Positions 30,074-42,804 of a stretch of DNA of 64,000 bases are shown one piece after another. The position numbers and the translations under genes are program-made. Numbering within the stretch: position 1 is the stretch's first letter; the number at the start of each line of letters is the position of its first letter. The notes under the pieces were generated by a model. The model ran no database searches, had not been told where the DNA came from, and was given only the letters and a program-made list of their open reading frames with translations. Origin of the DNA: Erythrophleum ivorense (taxonomy: Eukaryota; Streptophyta; Magnoliopsida; Fabales; Fabaceae); NCBI GenBank assembly GCA_026724425.1, contig JAIUCV010000076.1, forward strand, positions 4,363,501-4,427,500, read 5' to 3'.

Positions 30074-30470
30074 AATGGAGCTGAAGGGAAGGCAAGGGGT
30101 TCGCATGTTAACCCTAGGTGAATTTGACGTGAAGAACACTCAAACTCAGGAGAGTGTCCCACGCGATGGAAAGACGATGGGAGAGATTGTCATGAAAGGA
30201 GACAGCATAATGAAAGGGTATCTAAAGAACCCTAAAGCTACATTAGAATGTTTAAACACGGATGGTTCAACACGGGAGACATAGGTGTGATTCATCCAGA
30301 TGGTCACGTGAAGATCAAAGATCGTTCCAAAGACGTCATCATCTCGGGAGGTGAAAACATCAGTAGTGTTGAAGTCGAGAATATTCTTTACAAGAACCAG
30401 AAAGTGCTTCAGACCGCGGTCGTGGCCATGCCTCACTCGGTGTGGGGCGAGACCCCGTGCGTGTTCGTTG
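30074..30470 (+). pseudogene. Acyl-activating-enzyme pseudogene, exon 3 (5' part)
   Basis: MELKGRQGVRMLTLGEFDVK and GKTMGEIVMKGDSIMKGYL are family-typical. A small indel near 30246 shifts the frame. The next frame reads GWFNTGDIGVIHPDGHVKI and DRSKDVIISGGENISSVEVE, the A7 and A8 core motifs that bind the ribose and form the hinge. It is cut at 30470 by the second copia element, whose target duplication is CGTTG. Confidence 0.85.
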
Positions 30471-31099
30471 TGTCAAAGGGAGAATAGAATGTTAGTATCT
30501 TATTCCATGTACTCCAAAAAGTATATACAGTAGAAACTCAATAAATTAATACTCGATAAATTAATAAAATCTATAAATTAATAATTTTCTCCAGTCCCAA
30601 GTCGGGCCAATGTAAAAATTAGCAAAATTCGATAAGATAATATAATAATAATATTTTTGAAACTCCTATGTAAATAATGATCCCATTAATATCATAAATT
30701 AATAATTATCATAAATAATCTTATGTAAATACATATCTATGATGATATACTAAAATATAAGTATAATTTTTTTTTTATTAGAACTCAAATATATTTAGAA
30801 TTTATCCCTAATTTTAGAATGAAACTATACAAAATATAATAAATTTTTTTAAAATAATTTTTTTAAATTTAATTTGTTTTTATTTTAATTAATTATTAAT
30901 AAAATTTTATTTTATTCAAAATCGATAATTTAATAACTCTATAAATTAATAAAATATCAAAGTCCTAACTTTATTAATTTATAGAGTTTCTACTGTATAC
31001 ATGTTACATCATAGCGTCAACCCTAGACTCAACTCTACTTAAGGAATATTAGCATATACAAAGGTATATTCTACTATATTTACATTCAACTCCCTAATA
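30471..31099 (-). repeat. 3' LTR of copia element 2, interrupted by MITE
   Basis: It matches 35642-35799 once 30528-30995 and one TA are removed. It spans TGTCAAAGGG to CCCTAATA. Confidence 0.88.
30528..30995. mobile_element. Emigrant-like (pogo/Tc1-mariner) MITE
   Basis: The element is 468 bp and AT-rich, with terminal inverted repeats CAGTAGAAACTCAATAAATT and its complement, flanked by TA (30526-30527 and 30996-30997). The unoccupied site is visible in the other LTR (AGTATATAAACA near 35692). The ends resemble the Emigrant/Lemi1 family of Arabidopsis. It has no coding capacity, so it needs a pogo-like transposase from elsewhere. Confidence 0.82.
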
Positions 31100-34000
31100 C
31101 TCCTCCTCAAGTTGGAGCATTTAAATCTCGAATGCCCAACTTGCGCCTGAGATACGAGAACTGTTGAGACCCCCAAAGCTTTAGTGAAAATGTCTGCCAA
31201 TTGCTCAGTAGTACGGACATGAGAGGTAGCTAGTGAGCCCTTGACAATTTCATCACGAATAAAGTGACAATCTCTTTCGATGTGCTTTGTTCGCTCGTGG
31301 AACACCGGACTTGCAGCGATGTGCAAGGCTGCCTTGTTATCACAATAGAGATGCATAGCTTGCGGATGAGATAAACAAAAACATGATAACAGTTCATGAT
31401 TCCACTTGAGTTCTCGAGTAGTAAAGCCCATTGCTCGATACTCTGCTTCTAAAAACGAGACTGTGTCTTGTTTCTTTGTCTTCCAAGCAATAGGAGAGTC
31501 TCCTAACATAACCATAAAACCAGTTAGAGAACGACGCGTCATAGGACATGCAGAATAATAAGAGTCACAATACGCCTTTATCTGCAAATCATCAGTCGAA
31601 CTCAGTATAATGCCTTGCCCTGGACAACCTTTAAGATACCGAACCACTCGTACAGCTGCTTCCCAGTGTTTAACACGAGGGTTTTTCATAAACTGCGCCA
31701 GCATATGCACCGCATAAGACAACTCTGGACGAGTATGAGTAAGATAAACCAATCGACCAACCAATCTCCGATAACGAACTGGATCATTGTAGTAGTCGCC
31801 CTCTTCTTTAGCTAAGTTATGGTTTTGTACCATTGGAGTCGTAACCGGTTGACAACCCAACATCCACACTCTTTGACAATGTCCAATGCATACTTCATTT
31901 GCGACAAATATATCCCTTCCAGTGCTCGTGATACTTCAATTCCAAGAAAGTATTTTACAAGACCCAAATCTTTCATCTTAAAGCACTGACTCAAGTAGCT
32001 TTTGAATTTGGCAATAGCCTCCGGATCATTTCCCCCAATCAACAAGTCATCCACATAGATGAGAACATAAAGTCTCATAGTTCCACGGGTAAGAGTAAAC
32101 AAAGAATAGTCAGAAACGTTTTGAATGAATCCATACCCTTTGAGAGCCGCCGTCAGTTTAGCAAACCAACACCGTGGAGCTTGACGTACGTAGCCCATAC
32201 AATGACTTCTTTAACTTACAGACTTTCTATTTATCAGTAGATTCAATGCCGGGAGGCAATTTCATATAAACCTTTTCAAGTAGATCACCATGTAAAACCG
32301 CATTATGCACATCCATTTGATGAACCTCCCATCCTTTTACCGCATACACCTTAAGGAACATTCGAACTGTAGTCATCTTGACAACATGAGCAAAAGTTTC
32401 ATCATCAAAATCTATCCCTTCTTCTTGTCGATTTCCCGATGCAACCAATCTTGCTTTGCAGCGTTCCACCACTCCAGTCGTAATGTACTTAATTGTGAAT
32501 ATCCAATGGCAGCCAATAGCCTTTTTACCAGGCGGAAAATCAGTAATATCCCATGTTCCACTATCCTCCAATGTCGTGACTTCACTCAAGACAGCATTCC
32601 TCCAATGCTTATCTTTCATTGCTTCCCGAAATGAAGATGGTTCGCTTTCAGCAGTAATAGCCGCAAGAAAAGCTCTGCAAGTGGGTGAGAAACGATCACA
32701 GTTTACATAATTTGATATAGGATATTGGACCATACCTGTTGATGCTGGCGGAGACAGGTGAGAAGAGAGAGAGTCGGGGTCGTTTTTGCATTGCGTAGTA
32801 TAAAGAACAAACCCATCAAGGCGAGTTGATTGAGTGCGTTCTCTGTTACTTCTTCTTAACGGAACTGTTTCTACATCCTGCAAAGGTAGGTCAACCTCAA
32901 CCACTGCTTCCTCATTAGTACGTTCACTCCCCCCTTTCGTCTGGCTGCTCTACATTCGATTCCTCTCTAAATTCCAGAAAATCATCATTATCATAAACTT
33001 CTTGTTGCTGTATAGCCGGGATGGTGGGAGCAATACTCTGTTTTGTAGTTGTAACAAACGGAAATTCTTTCTCTTCGAAAACTACATCTCTCCACCCAAA
33101 AAAATCTTCCTTCTCAATATCCCATACTCGCCAACCTTTCTGACCAAACGGATAACCCATAAAAACACAACAACGACTTCTTTCACCAAATTTATCTTTA
33201 TCACGTTGAACCTTTCTAGCATAACACAAACTACCAAATACCTTGAGTGTAGAATAGTTTGGAGCAACTCCATGTAGTATCTCAAAAGGAGTCTTACCAT
33301 CAAGTAGCGTAGATGGAGTACGGTTTATGATATGACAAGCCGCTAACACACATTCTCCCCAAAAACGTACCGGAAAGTTTTCTTGAAACATCAGTGAGCG
33401 AGCAGCATTTAAAATCTGTCTATGCTTCCTTTCTACTCGCCCATTTTGTTGCGGTGTGTAGACACAACTTGATTGATGCAAAATCCCTTCCATGGCAAAG
33501 TAAGATTTCATGCCCATAAACTCTCCACCGTTGTCACTACGCACCACATGCACCTTTTTGCTGAATTGTCGTTCTACCATTTTGAAAAAAAATTCTCAAA
33601 GTTTCTGAAACCTGTTTCTTCTCTTGTAACAAATAAACCCAAACTGCTCTAGAGTGATCATCGACAATGGTAAAAAAATAAGCTGCACCCGAAGATGAGA
33701 GAGTTCGATAAGCACCCCACACATCACAATGAATCAGATGAAAAACACCAATAGCTTTATTCGAACTTTCATAAAAAGAATCTCGGGTTTGTTTGGCCCT
33801 TAAACAAATCTCACAAGCAGATTTCGACTCAACAAGTTTTCCAACATCCAAACTACTAGATAAATAAGATAAAACATGCCTTAAGGGATGACCAAGTCGA
33901 CGATGCCATAAGTCACACGAACCGGAACTCACTGCCTTATTCACCATTGCACCCATCACTCCTCTGAAAACGTACACTCCCCCTCTCTCTTCACCCGCTC

Positions 34001-35579
34001 CAATCAGCATCTTCGAGGTACGGTCCTGTAAAACACATATCTCATCAATAAATGTTATCGAGCCCTTAATAACTTTGAGTATTCTAGCAACAGAGATCAA
34101 CGAGCATGTTAGATCTTTCGAGTATAAAACCCCTTTTAGCCATAATTCTCCTCCTAGACATAAGTCTCCCTGTTTTGTGGCAACTACTGTATCACCATCA
34201 GGCAATCCAATAGGACAAGCAGGAATATTTGTAACATTACTCAAAAGATCAATATTCCATGTCATATGATGTGATGCACCCGTATCAATGATAAATTCTC
34301 CACTTTCTGTCTTACCATTGAGCTTTTCATTAGTTTCTTGTTTCTTAGAGGAAAGGAAACTCAAGAGAGCTGTCCATTCATAATCACTAAGTTGTGGCAG
34401 AGATGTGCGATCATAATCGCCCTCCTTCTTAGACATGTTGGCTTGAACCGTCTCTGGTTGTTGTACTTGTGCTACATAAGCATGTCCGCCGTATCCTCTT
34501 CCACGTCCAAAGCGTCCAGCAGCTCCGCCACTTCTTCCAAACCTTCCACGGATTCCACTTCCTCTCCCCCTTTCACTAAAATCACGGCCTCTCTCATCCC
34601 ACCACTCTAGAAATCCCTTAAGTTGGAAGCAATCATTTTGAGCATGACCATACTTACCGCAGTATGTACATGTCACGTCCTTCTCACGTTGTTGGTAGTG
34701 AGAAGTAGTGCCCCTATTTCTAGAGTTTGCATTCACCAAAAAATCAACAACCTCTGTTGATACATCTTTGTTTCTCGTCATAGTTTGTTGCCTCTCTTCA
34801 CGCACAATGTGTTGGTACACCTGCGAGAGCTTTGTAAGTGGCTCAATGCTTTGTATTGTCGAGCGCACAATTCCAAATCTCTCCGAGTTCAATCCAGTCA
34901 AGAACGTATTTGGTCTTTCTTCTTCACGATCCTCCTCTAGTACAGCCATGATCTCCCCACAAGAACATGTTCGAATTGGTTTGTATATTGCCAATTCATC
35001 CCACATCTTCTTCAGTTTCCCATAGTATATATACAACCACTGAATCACCTTGTTGTCGACAATTCGCAATCTCGGCACATAACTCACTGATACGCGGTCC
35101 GTTTCCAGCTGAGAATTGAAGCTTTAAGTCTTCCCACAGCTCACAAGCTTCATCAGTCATCGAGATTGAAACCCTAAGAGTAGGTTCAATCGTATTCATG
35201 ATCCATGCCACAATCATGGAATTCACTACACCCCACTGTTCTATTTCCTCATCAGAGTTCGGTTTTGTTAAGGTTCCATCAATGAACCCTAACTTTCTCT
35301 TGGTGCGCAAGGCATTCCGCACATGCTTAGCCCAATCTTCATAGTTCTCTCCTTTGAGTTAACGTTGCACCGTTGCTATCAAGTTTCTCGGTCCATCTGA
35401 TGGATGGAGATAAAGTGGTGATAGAGTCGACATAATCGCCTTATCAGCCACCACCATGTCTCTGGTGCCGCCTTCCGCAGCCGCCCTATCTCTGGCCCCG
35501 CCTTCCGCAGCCTATCTTTAGTGCCTCCTTCCGCAGCTCCCACTTCTTTGTTACTGCCTCCAACACCGTTCTTGGTCAT
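31039..35579 (-). pseudogene. Gag-Pol of copia element 2, multiply frameshifted
   Basis: On the minus strand it starts MTKNGVGGSNKEVG (35579), with an early frameshift and a stop near 35360. Gag continues through WEDLKLQF. Zinc knuckle CTYCGKYGHAQNDC lies near 34670 and the protease motif DTGASHHMT near 34280. The pre-integrase motif WHRRLGHP is near 33900. Integrase is split by a shift near 33580, in an A/T-rich run. Reverse transcriptase is in two pieces, with YVDDLLIGG near 32060. In RNase H the usual CDSDW reads CDSYY near 31565, so a catalytic-region Asp is lost. The last 60 or so bases of the frame run into the LTR. Confidence 0.83.
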
Positions 35580-35628
35580 CTTCCTTTGTTTCTTCTCTTG
35601 ATTTATTTTCTCTCTTTCTTAGGATCTT

Positions 35629-35641
35629 TGCTCTGATACCA
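35629..35641 (-). promoter_or_regulatory. Primer binding site of copia element 2, tRNA-iMet
   Basis: The minus strand reads TGGTATCAGAGC immediately inside the 5' LTR. Confidence 0.88.
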
Positions 35642-35799
35642 TGTCAAAGGGAGAATAGAATGTTGTGTCTTATTCCATGTACTCCAAAAAGTATATAAAC
35701 ATATTACATCATAGCGTAAACCCTAGACTCAACTCTACTTAAGGAATATTAACAGATACAAAGGTATATTCTACTATATTTACATTCGACTCCCTAATA
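35642..35799 (-). repeat. 5' LTR of copia element 2
   Basis: This is a 158-bp short LTR. It is followed on the plus strand by the target duplication CGTTG and the resumed exon of the enzyme pseudogene. Confidence 0.88.
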
Positions 35800-35804
35800 C
35801 GTTG

Positions 35805-35972
35805 TTCTAAACAAGGATGAAAAAAAATCAAGGAGATCTTGAAAATAAATTGGTGACCAAAGAAGAACATTTGATTAAGTATTGCCGTGAGAATATGCCA
35901 CATTTTATGTGTCCAAGGAAGGTGGTATTCCTTCACGAGCTCCCAAAGAATAGCAACGGAAAGATCGTCTAA
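35805..35972 (+). pseudogene. Acyl-activating-enzyme pseudogene, C-terminal exon part
   Basis: The frame reads ENKLVTKEEHLIKYCRENMP, then HFMCPRKVVFLHELPKNSNG and GKIV with stop TAA at 35970. LPKNSNGKI contains the A10 Lys that catalyses adenylation in this superfamily. The family normally continues a few dozen residues further, so the stop looks premature. No peroxisomal targeting tail can be seen. The CACTA transposon begins 83 bases later. Confidence 0.82.
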
Positions 35973-36131
35973 TCTGAGAGACAATGCCGGTTCCAAGAAA
36001 GTTCAAGGACGCGTTAATGATCATGATAGATCCCATATTTAGGACAATCAAAGTGCACTACAAGAAAACATTAGATCTTCCAACAAATATTTTATGACAA
36101 ATAAAATTATTGGTAAATTCCAACGAACATC

Positions 36132-37297
36132 TGAAACAACCAAGTTTTTTTTTTTTTTTATTAAAACAACCAAGTTTTTTTTTTTTATTAAAACAATACT
36201 CAGTGGAAGTCTTTAAATAAATAAATCAATAAATCATAAATATCATAAATATCAGTTCAACATAAAGCCAATAGTCAAATGAACTCAAATCTTAAACAAG
36301 TCTAGCAACTTAAGCAAAATAAATAACACATAAATCCTATCATCCTCTTCTTTGGCCTTGATTCCGCGCTTAGGCATTTCTATTACCTGCATCACATTGA
36401 AATAGAGATGTGTAAGTATTAACATAAATACTTAGTGAGACAATCACTCTGTCCACGGGCCAATTACGCAATTCCTAGACATTTTTAAGTCTTTTAAATA
36501 ATTTCCACAATTACTAATATTTTTCCCATATTTTAAACATTTCCAAATAATTATTAAATAATTCCCATAATTAATTATTAATCCAAAAATAATTAATTAA
36601 ACCAATCCGATTAACCACCTTAACCAATTAAATCCAATAAACTGATTAAACCATTTAATTAATTTCTTTAACCATTTAATTCGATTTAACCGATATTGAA
36701 CCGGCAGTGTCGAGCGAAACCAACGTGGTGTCGGTCGACGCTTGACCACTTGGTGTCGACCGACACAGAATTGGTGTCGCTCGACACCTGTTCGACGGTT
36801 CGACATCCACAGCAACGAAATCGCACAGAAACACAGAATTACAACACAATCATCACCAAACACGATCCAAATCCACAATTATCACTTAAAACTCACGAAG
36901 AACAACAAGAACTCATCAATTCATCAATCTCACAACCTAGATCTAGAAATTCCGAGCCCACAGTCACGCACTCACACTGATTTCGGAATGAGAAGAGAGG
37001 ACAAGAGATGAACAACAAGAAAACACGAACGACACTTCGATTCAACACCTAGAACTCGGATTTTGCTAATAACTCTTCCAATCGCCACTTTTCTCTTCTC
37101 TAATGTCGCTACACGACAAAAACCAGGCGGCCACACCTTTTTAACGCGAGCCTTTGGGTTTACCTCCCTAAACCGCCCCAAACCGATCACTTGAAACAAA
37201 CCGGGAAATCGCAATCGGGCCGGTGTCGATCGACACCCACCTTGGTGTCGCTCGACACCCAACGAAATTTCCACTTCTTTGGTTTATGGATGTTACA
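36132..37297 (-). repeat. 3' LTR of Tekay copy B
   Basis: It spans TGAAACAACC...GATGTTACA. The first 36 or so bases (AAACAACCAAG plus T tract) are tandemly duplicated here. Palindrome variants lie at 36717-36789 and 37221-37259. Confidence 0.88.
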
Positions 37298-37310
37298 ACT
37301 CTCCCCCACT
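37298..37310 (-). promoter_or_regulatory. Polypurine tract of Tekay copy B
   Basis: The minus strand reads AGTGGGGGAGAGT directly before the 3' LTR. Confidence 0.8.
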
Positions 37311-37992
37311 AAACTGGATTCGACCTCGAATCCCAACACAACACACGTCTCGCAAGACCAAAAAAACCCGACCTCGCAAGGCCACCACACTGGAGATCCT
37401 CACCTGATTTCCGAGACTCACATTCAATCCCATGTATACGCACGTTCCAAGACATCTTTCTCTTAACTCATTATCCAAAACACATATATTGGGGCCACGG
37501 CTCCCAAATAAGTTTAAACCATACCACTTGTATTGGGGCACGGCCTCCGAAACAAGTCTGCAACTACCCAAACTGGGGCCACGGCCTCCCAGATGGGCCT
37601 GCCATCGCTTATACCGAAGCCACGACACTCGGATAAGCCACTCACACTGAAGCCACGACACTCAGGTAAGTCTGCCAGAGAACAAACGTCTCCAAAATGT
37701 AATGAGTTATTCAGGACCGCAACCCTTAGAGAAAAATTCTTAAATGCCTATAACAATAAGATTGAAACCGTCTCACGACCCAACTGGTCAACACGTGTAA
37801 CATCCAAGACAACATTTAATAACACAGATAATGAGGAAAACTCCATCTCATAAATCTCAAAAATGTATGTCTTTACAACGTAAACCAAAAACAACAACAA
37901 CAAAGCTCGAAAGCTAACCAAAAACAAAGCCACAAAGACGAAAGAAGCTCACTCTATGACCTGTTTGTCGAACCACTTCCCGAACTTCAACT
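37311..37992 (-). other. 3' untranslated region of Tekay copy B
   Basis: No coding sequence is seen. A repeated phrase with GGGGCCACGGC and TCCNNA occurs near 37490, 37531 and 37574, with related units near 37617 and 37648. It is a degenerate array of about 40 bases per unit. Confidence 0.5.
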
Positions 37993-40900
37993 TCATCTTT
38001 GCCTAGTCTCCTCCTCTATACCGCCACAAGTCCACAAAACTCTCAGCAACTGTATCCTCTTGTTCCGCAGAACCTTGACTTTCCTCTCAAGAATCCTCAC
38101 AGGTACTGCCGGAACTGTCAAATCTGGCTGAAGATCCTCTGGAATCTTAGCCACCAACTCCTCTGAAGGATGAAGACACTTCCTCAACATTGATACATGA
38201 AACACCTTGTGAAAGGCTCTCATAATCGGAGGTAACTCCAATCTGTACGCCAACGGTCCAACTCGCTCCACAACCGGAAACGGACCCATAAAACGCGGAC
38301 GCAACTTGTTCTCTACGATGGATCTGTTAGGACCCCTCAACATCTCCATCTTGAGATACACTCTATCTCCAACCTGAAACTCAAGCTCTCGTCTGCGTCT
38401 ATCTGCGCAACTATTCTGTCTATCCTGAGCTTCCTTCATGTTCAGCCTCACAACACGAACCTTCTCTGTCGTCTCCTGAATATAAGTAGCTCCATAAATG
38501 CTGCGCTCCCCCACTTGTGTCCAGCATAAAGGTGTCCTACATGGCCTCCCATACAAAGCCTCAAAAGGAGCCATGGCAATACTCGCCTTGAAGCTGTTGT
38601 TGTAGGCAAACTCAACCAAGCTCAAGTGATTTGCCCAATGACCACCCCAATCTAGCACACACATCCTCAACAGATCCTCCAAAGTCTAAATAGTCATCTC
38701 TAACTGCCCATCTGTCTGCGAATGATATGTCGTACTCATGTGCACCCTAGTGCCCATCTCTGTCTGAAATGCCCTCCAAAACTCTGAGGCAAATCTCGGA
38801 TCTCCGTCTGACACAATACTGGCTGGCACTCCATGCAGCCTCATAATCTCCCGCACAAACTTCATAGCCAAAACAGCAGCTCCATCTGTCTTCTTGATGG
38901 CTAAGAAATGTGCTGACTTGGTCAACCGATCCACAATAACCTAAATAGCATCATGCGTCCTTGAAATAGGTAGCCCAACCACAAAATCCATCATGATCCT
39001 GTCCCACTTCCACTCTGGAATTGGTAAGCTCTGCAAAAGACCACCCGGAACCTGATGCTCAGCCTTCACCAAAGAACATGTGTTGCACCTCGCAACCCAA
39101 TCAGCTACATCTCTCTTCATCCCGACCCAATGATAATACTTCTTGAGGTCATGGTACATCTTGGTCGCTCCTTGGTGAATCGAAAACTTGCTCGAATGAG
39201 CCTCTCTCAGAATCTGCTGCCTCAACTCCTCAACCTTGCGTACATAAACCCGACCACGAACCATAATAGTCCCGTTCTCAGATACCTGATACTCAGAACT
39301 CGGTACTCGTGATGCATAAATCAGACTCTGATCACTCTCCTGTGCCACTCTGATCCTACTCAGCAAATCTGTCTGATCAACAGCCTCTAAGCCCAAAGGC
39401 TCCTGCGAAATAGCACAAAGGTGTAAAGTGCTAATCTCGCCCACCAACGCCTCCACATCCTGCTCTAAAGCCGAATCACACCTCCGTGGACTCAAAGCGT
39501 CCGCCGCTAGGTTAGCCTTGCCTGGATGATAGATAATCTCCAAGTCATAATCCGCCAAAAACTCAACCCAGCGCGTCTGTCTCGCATTAAGCATCGGCTG
39601 AGTGAAGATGTGCTGTAAGCTCTTGTGGTCAGTGAAGATCTGAACTGAACCACCATACAAGTACGACCTCCAAATCTTAAGTGCAAAGACCACCGTTCCC
39701 AACTCAAGATCATGGGTAGGACGGTTACGCTCAATGCCCTGCCACTGCCTCGAAGCGTAAGCAATAACTCTGTTCTCCTGCATCAGCACACAACCCAGAC
39801 CAACTCCTGAAGCATCAGTATACACCGCATAAGGCTTCCTTAGCTCGGGTAACGCCAAAACAGGTGTACTAGTCAACATCTCCTTGAGCTTCCCAAAGCT
39901 CTCCTCACACTCTGGCGACCAAACAAAAGGAACATCCTTCCCAGTCAACTTCGTCAACGGCTACGCCATACTCGCAAAACCCTTGACGAACCTCCTGTAA
40001 TAACCTGCTAAACCAAGAAAACTCCTGATCTCGGTAGCACTACTCGGTCTAGGCCAATCTCTGATGGCCTCAATATACGCCGGATCTACAGACACTCCCT
40101 CTGCAGAAACAATGTGTCCGAGAAAACCCATCTCTCGCTGCCAGAAACTGCACTTGCTCAACTTAGCATACAGCTTCTGCTCTCGAAGCTTCTCCAGAAC
40201 CAATCTCAAATGAGTCTCATGCTCTTCAGGACTCCTTGAATACACAAAAATATCGTCAATGAAGATGATGACGAACACATCCAAATACTCCCTGAATATG
40301 TCGTTCATCAACCTCATGAATGTTGCTAGCGAGGCGCATTCGTCAAACCGAAGGGCATAACCACAAACTCAAAATGCCCATACCTCGTCCTGAAAGAAGT
40401 CTTACGAATATCCGCTTCGTCTATCGGGATCTGATGATAACCCGATGGCAAGTCTATCTTGGAGAACCAAGTAGCACCCCTCAGCTGATCCAACAACTCG
40501 TCAATTCTCGGGAGAGGGTACCTGTTCTTCACAGTGACTCTGTTAAGTCCCCGGTAATCAATACACAGCCGAAAACTCCCATCCTTCTCGGTCGAATGAA
40601 CCCCTTGCTCAAAAGGTACCGAGATGGTGACAACCCCGGCAACGACAGAAATACCTCTGGAAACTCCCGAACCACCCGAATATCCTCAAAGATCACCTCA
40701 CCACTGGACTCCACCATAGTGATCGTCGCCTAATAGGCCTCGCAGCCCCGCTCAATCAACTGCTCTGCCTGAATCGCCGAGATCACTATACTCCCATAAG
40801 TCGGTCTCACACCCTGAAACACTAACCTCCCGCCATCACGCTCAAAAACCACTCTACCTCTGTAGCAATCCAGATGAACCCGGTAATAACATAACCAGTC

Positions 40901-41164
40901 CATCCCCAAAATGACGTCGTACAACTCCACCGGACTAATCACCAAATCCGCTGGCATCGACTTCCCCGCAATCTGGATATCGACGCCTCTAGCATGGCCC
41001 GAAGTAGCCAGGAATCCACCTCCAACCACCTTGACCATGCCCGAACGCTCACCCGCGCTGTTCCGGATGCCACTACTCTCGGCCTGCTCCAGAGTAATGA
41101 AGCAGTTAGATGCTCCAGAATCGAACAAAACGTGTGACTCAACGCCACCTACTAACAAGGTCCC
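37993..41164 (-). pseudogene. Protease to integrase of Tekay copy B, multiple breaks
   Basis: The protease motif LFDSGASNCF is near 41130 and GMDWL is intact. A TAG at 40730 and two deletions of roughly 110 and 40 bp remove the start of reverse transcriptase, including the equivalent of VFFVKKKDG. RT resumes (FSKIDLPSGYHQIPI) and is split near 40320. The catalytic FIDDIFVYS near 40255 is intact. TAG at 39961 replaces a Gln found in copy A. RNase H (YTDASGVGLG) is open. Integrase is broken by TAG at 38941 (Trp in copy A) and TAG at 38686 (Gln in copy A). The last part lost 11 bases in the chromodomain-like end, giving an early stop at 37993. Confidence 0.86.
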
Positions 41165-41166
41165 TA

Positions 41167-42799
41167 TGATATATCCATATTTTGCATGATTTTACCTAGT
41201 ATTTATCTATGTTTTCAAGTATTTTCAATAAGGTTTTATGCCTTTAGAGGTAGTTTTCTTGTATTTGTTGGTTTTGGAGTCTTAACAGGTTAAAACATCA
41301 AAAAGGAAAGGAGCAAAAGAGCCTCAAACCATGATCCATGCAAGTTTCCAAGTCAAGAGCATCAATATAACTCCATTTGTCTGATTCTCGTATTCGGACT
41401 GAACCGGAGCATCCGAAAGATGGCCGCGGTTGAAGGTCTTTCCGACGTCTAAAAATCATGATCTTGGTCTTGATGGATAGATATTGGAGTTACGCATCAC
41501 GACGAAGTAGATTCAAGACATTTTGATCAACCATAAGGGAGAAACTCTTTTTCTCCCAAGACGTGTCCGCCAGGCGAGGAAACGAAGCCCATGGAGACTT
41601 GGTGTTACAAACGGCCCGGGATTCCGCGGCATGGACCCTGTCTCGACTCAACACAAGCCCAGCTTGCTTTTGGTGGTTTACTTGTCCTGAACCCGGTCCA
41701 ATCAAGTCGAAAATCATCAAGGCCGGTTAACCGGAAAGTTTCATTTTTCAGCACTTCATAAACCTAGTGACTACAAGCCTATAAATACTTGCTTTTAGCC
41801 TCTGAAAGGGGGAGAGCCGCGAGTGTCTCGTGCAAGAGGAGAGTGGCCGTCAGAGAGAGAGATAGAAGCCCTAGAAGCTCGCCATCTAGGAGGAGGAGAA
41901 GGAGGCGCCACCCAAGTCTTGCTCTTGCACGAAAACCTTGTTCTTGTTCTTTTCATCCTTTCCTTTTCTATTGTACTTTGGATCTAAGAAGTTATCAAGG
42001 GATTTCGACTTGTTCTTCAACAGAGAAGCTTATTCTATCCCTTATCTCTTTTTAATACTTGCATAATGCTTTCAATCATTGCTTGCTTGTTTGACTGCAC
42101 CATGTCCGAGTAGATTCATTTGTTAGGCGAGGTAAATCAATGAAACTTGTATGATGTGATTGGCGGTTGCAATTGGGACTTTTATTCATGAACTAATCTT
42201 CACCTTTATTTGAACTTAATGCATGATTGCTTTACCGTACATCTAGCAATCTGATATAGGGTTGATACACTGTCCAAAAGCTTGTTGTATTGCCGGATCT
42301 AATATTTGGTGAGCTACGCGTCTTAGGCAACGAAAGCTGACCTAAGGAGTCTAGTGAACTCTATCATTACTTGAGCCATTAATGCATGTTTACAGCTTGT
42401 AATAACCATCGAAAGTGGAGTCTATTAGGATGTTTAAACATAGTGTTCGGAGCCACGAAAGTGGAAAGAACATACCTTAGTGTTTTGTGTTCAAGATGGT
42501 TCATAATGAAATACCAATGCAATCATCACTTCATTACTTGTTTTCAAAGATTATCCTTTGCCTAACTCTTTCTTTTCTTGTTTACAACTCTCATTTACTT
42601 ATTTGCTTTTGTTTCCTTTCATTTTAGGTTCACCACAACAACATATTTTCTGTTCTAGCTACTCATCAATCACCACAAGTTTGAAGCGAGATCACACCCT
42701 CCTTGTGTTCGACCCCGACTACAACACAGCTGTGCACTTGCAGCTCATTTTGGTTGGGTTATAAATATTAAAACTTGAAGCTAAACCCACGCCCCATCA
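41167..42799 (+). mobile_element. Athila-like solo LTR inside Tekay copy B
   Basis: The 1633-bp segment spans TGATATATCC...CCCCATCA with perfect 5-bp duplication CCCTA on both sides (41162-41166 and 42800-42804). TATAAATA lies at 41780-41787. It shares with Athila-like LTR 1 the start TGATATATCCATATTTT, the block GGAGCCACGAAAGTGG and TGTGCACTTGCA. There is no internal region, so it is the product of LTR-LTR recombination. The insertion point lies exactly at the candidate gag-pol splice acceptor. Confidence 0.9.
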
Positions 42800-42804
42800 C
42801 CCTA

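Larger units (their letters stand above)
30471..35799 (-). mobile_element. Copia element 2 (Ty1/copia), decayed, inserted in the enzyme pseudogene
   Basis: The target duplication CGTTG (30466-30470 and 35800-35804) is perfect. The right LTR is 158 bp. The left is 629 bp because a MITE lies inside it. A tRNA-iMet primer site and a CTTGAGGAGGAG polypurine tract flank the interior. On the plus strand the LTR ends read TGTCAAAGG...CCCTAATA, so the element-strand LTR begins TATTAGGG and ends TTTGACA, not the canonical TG...CA. The coding region is in at least six pieces in shifting frames. Confidence 0.88.

Noticed and set aside
36680..37011. Ser/Thr/Arg-rich open frames repeated at 19208-19498 and 45028-45385
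   Set aside because: They are translations of the palindrome arrays and LTR sequence of the Tekay copies, not genes.
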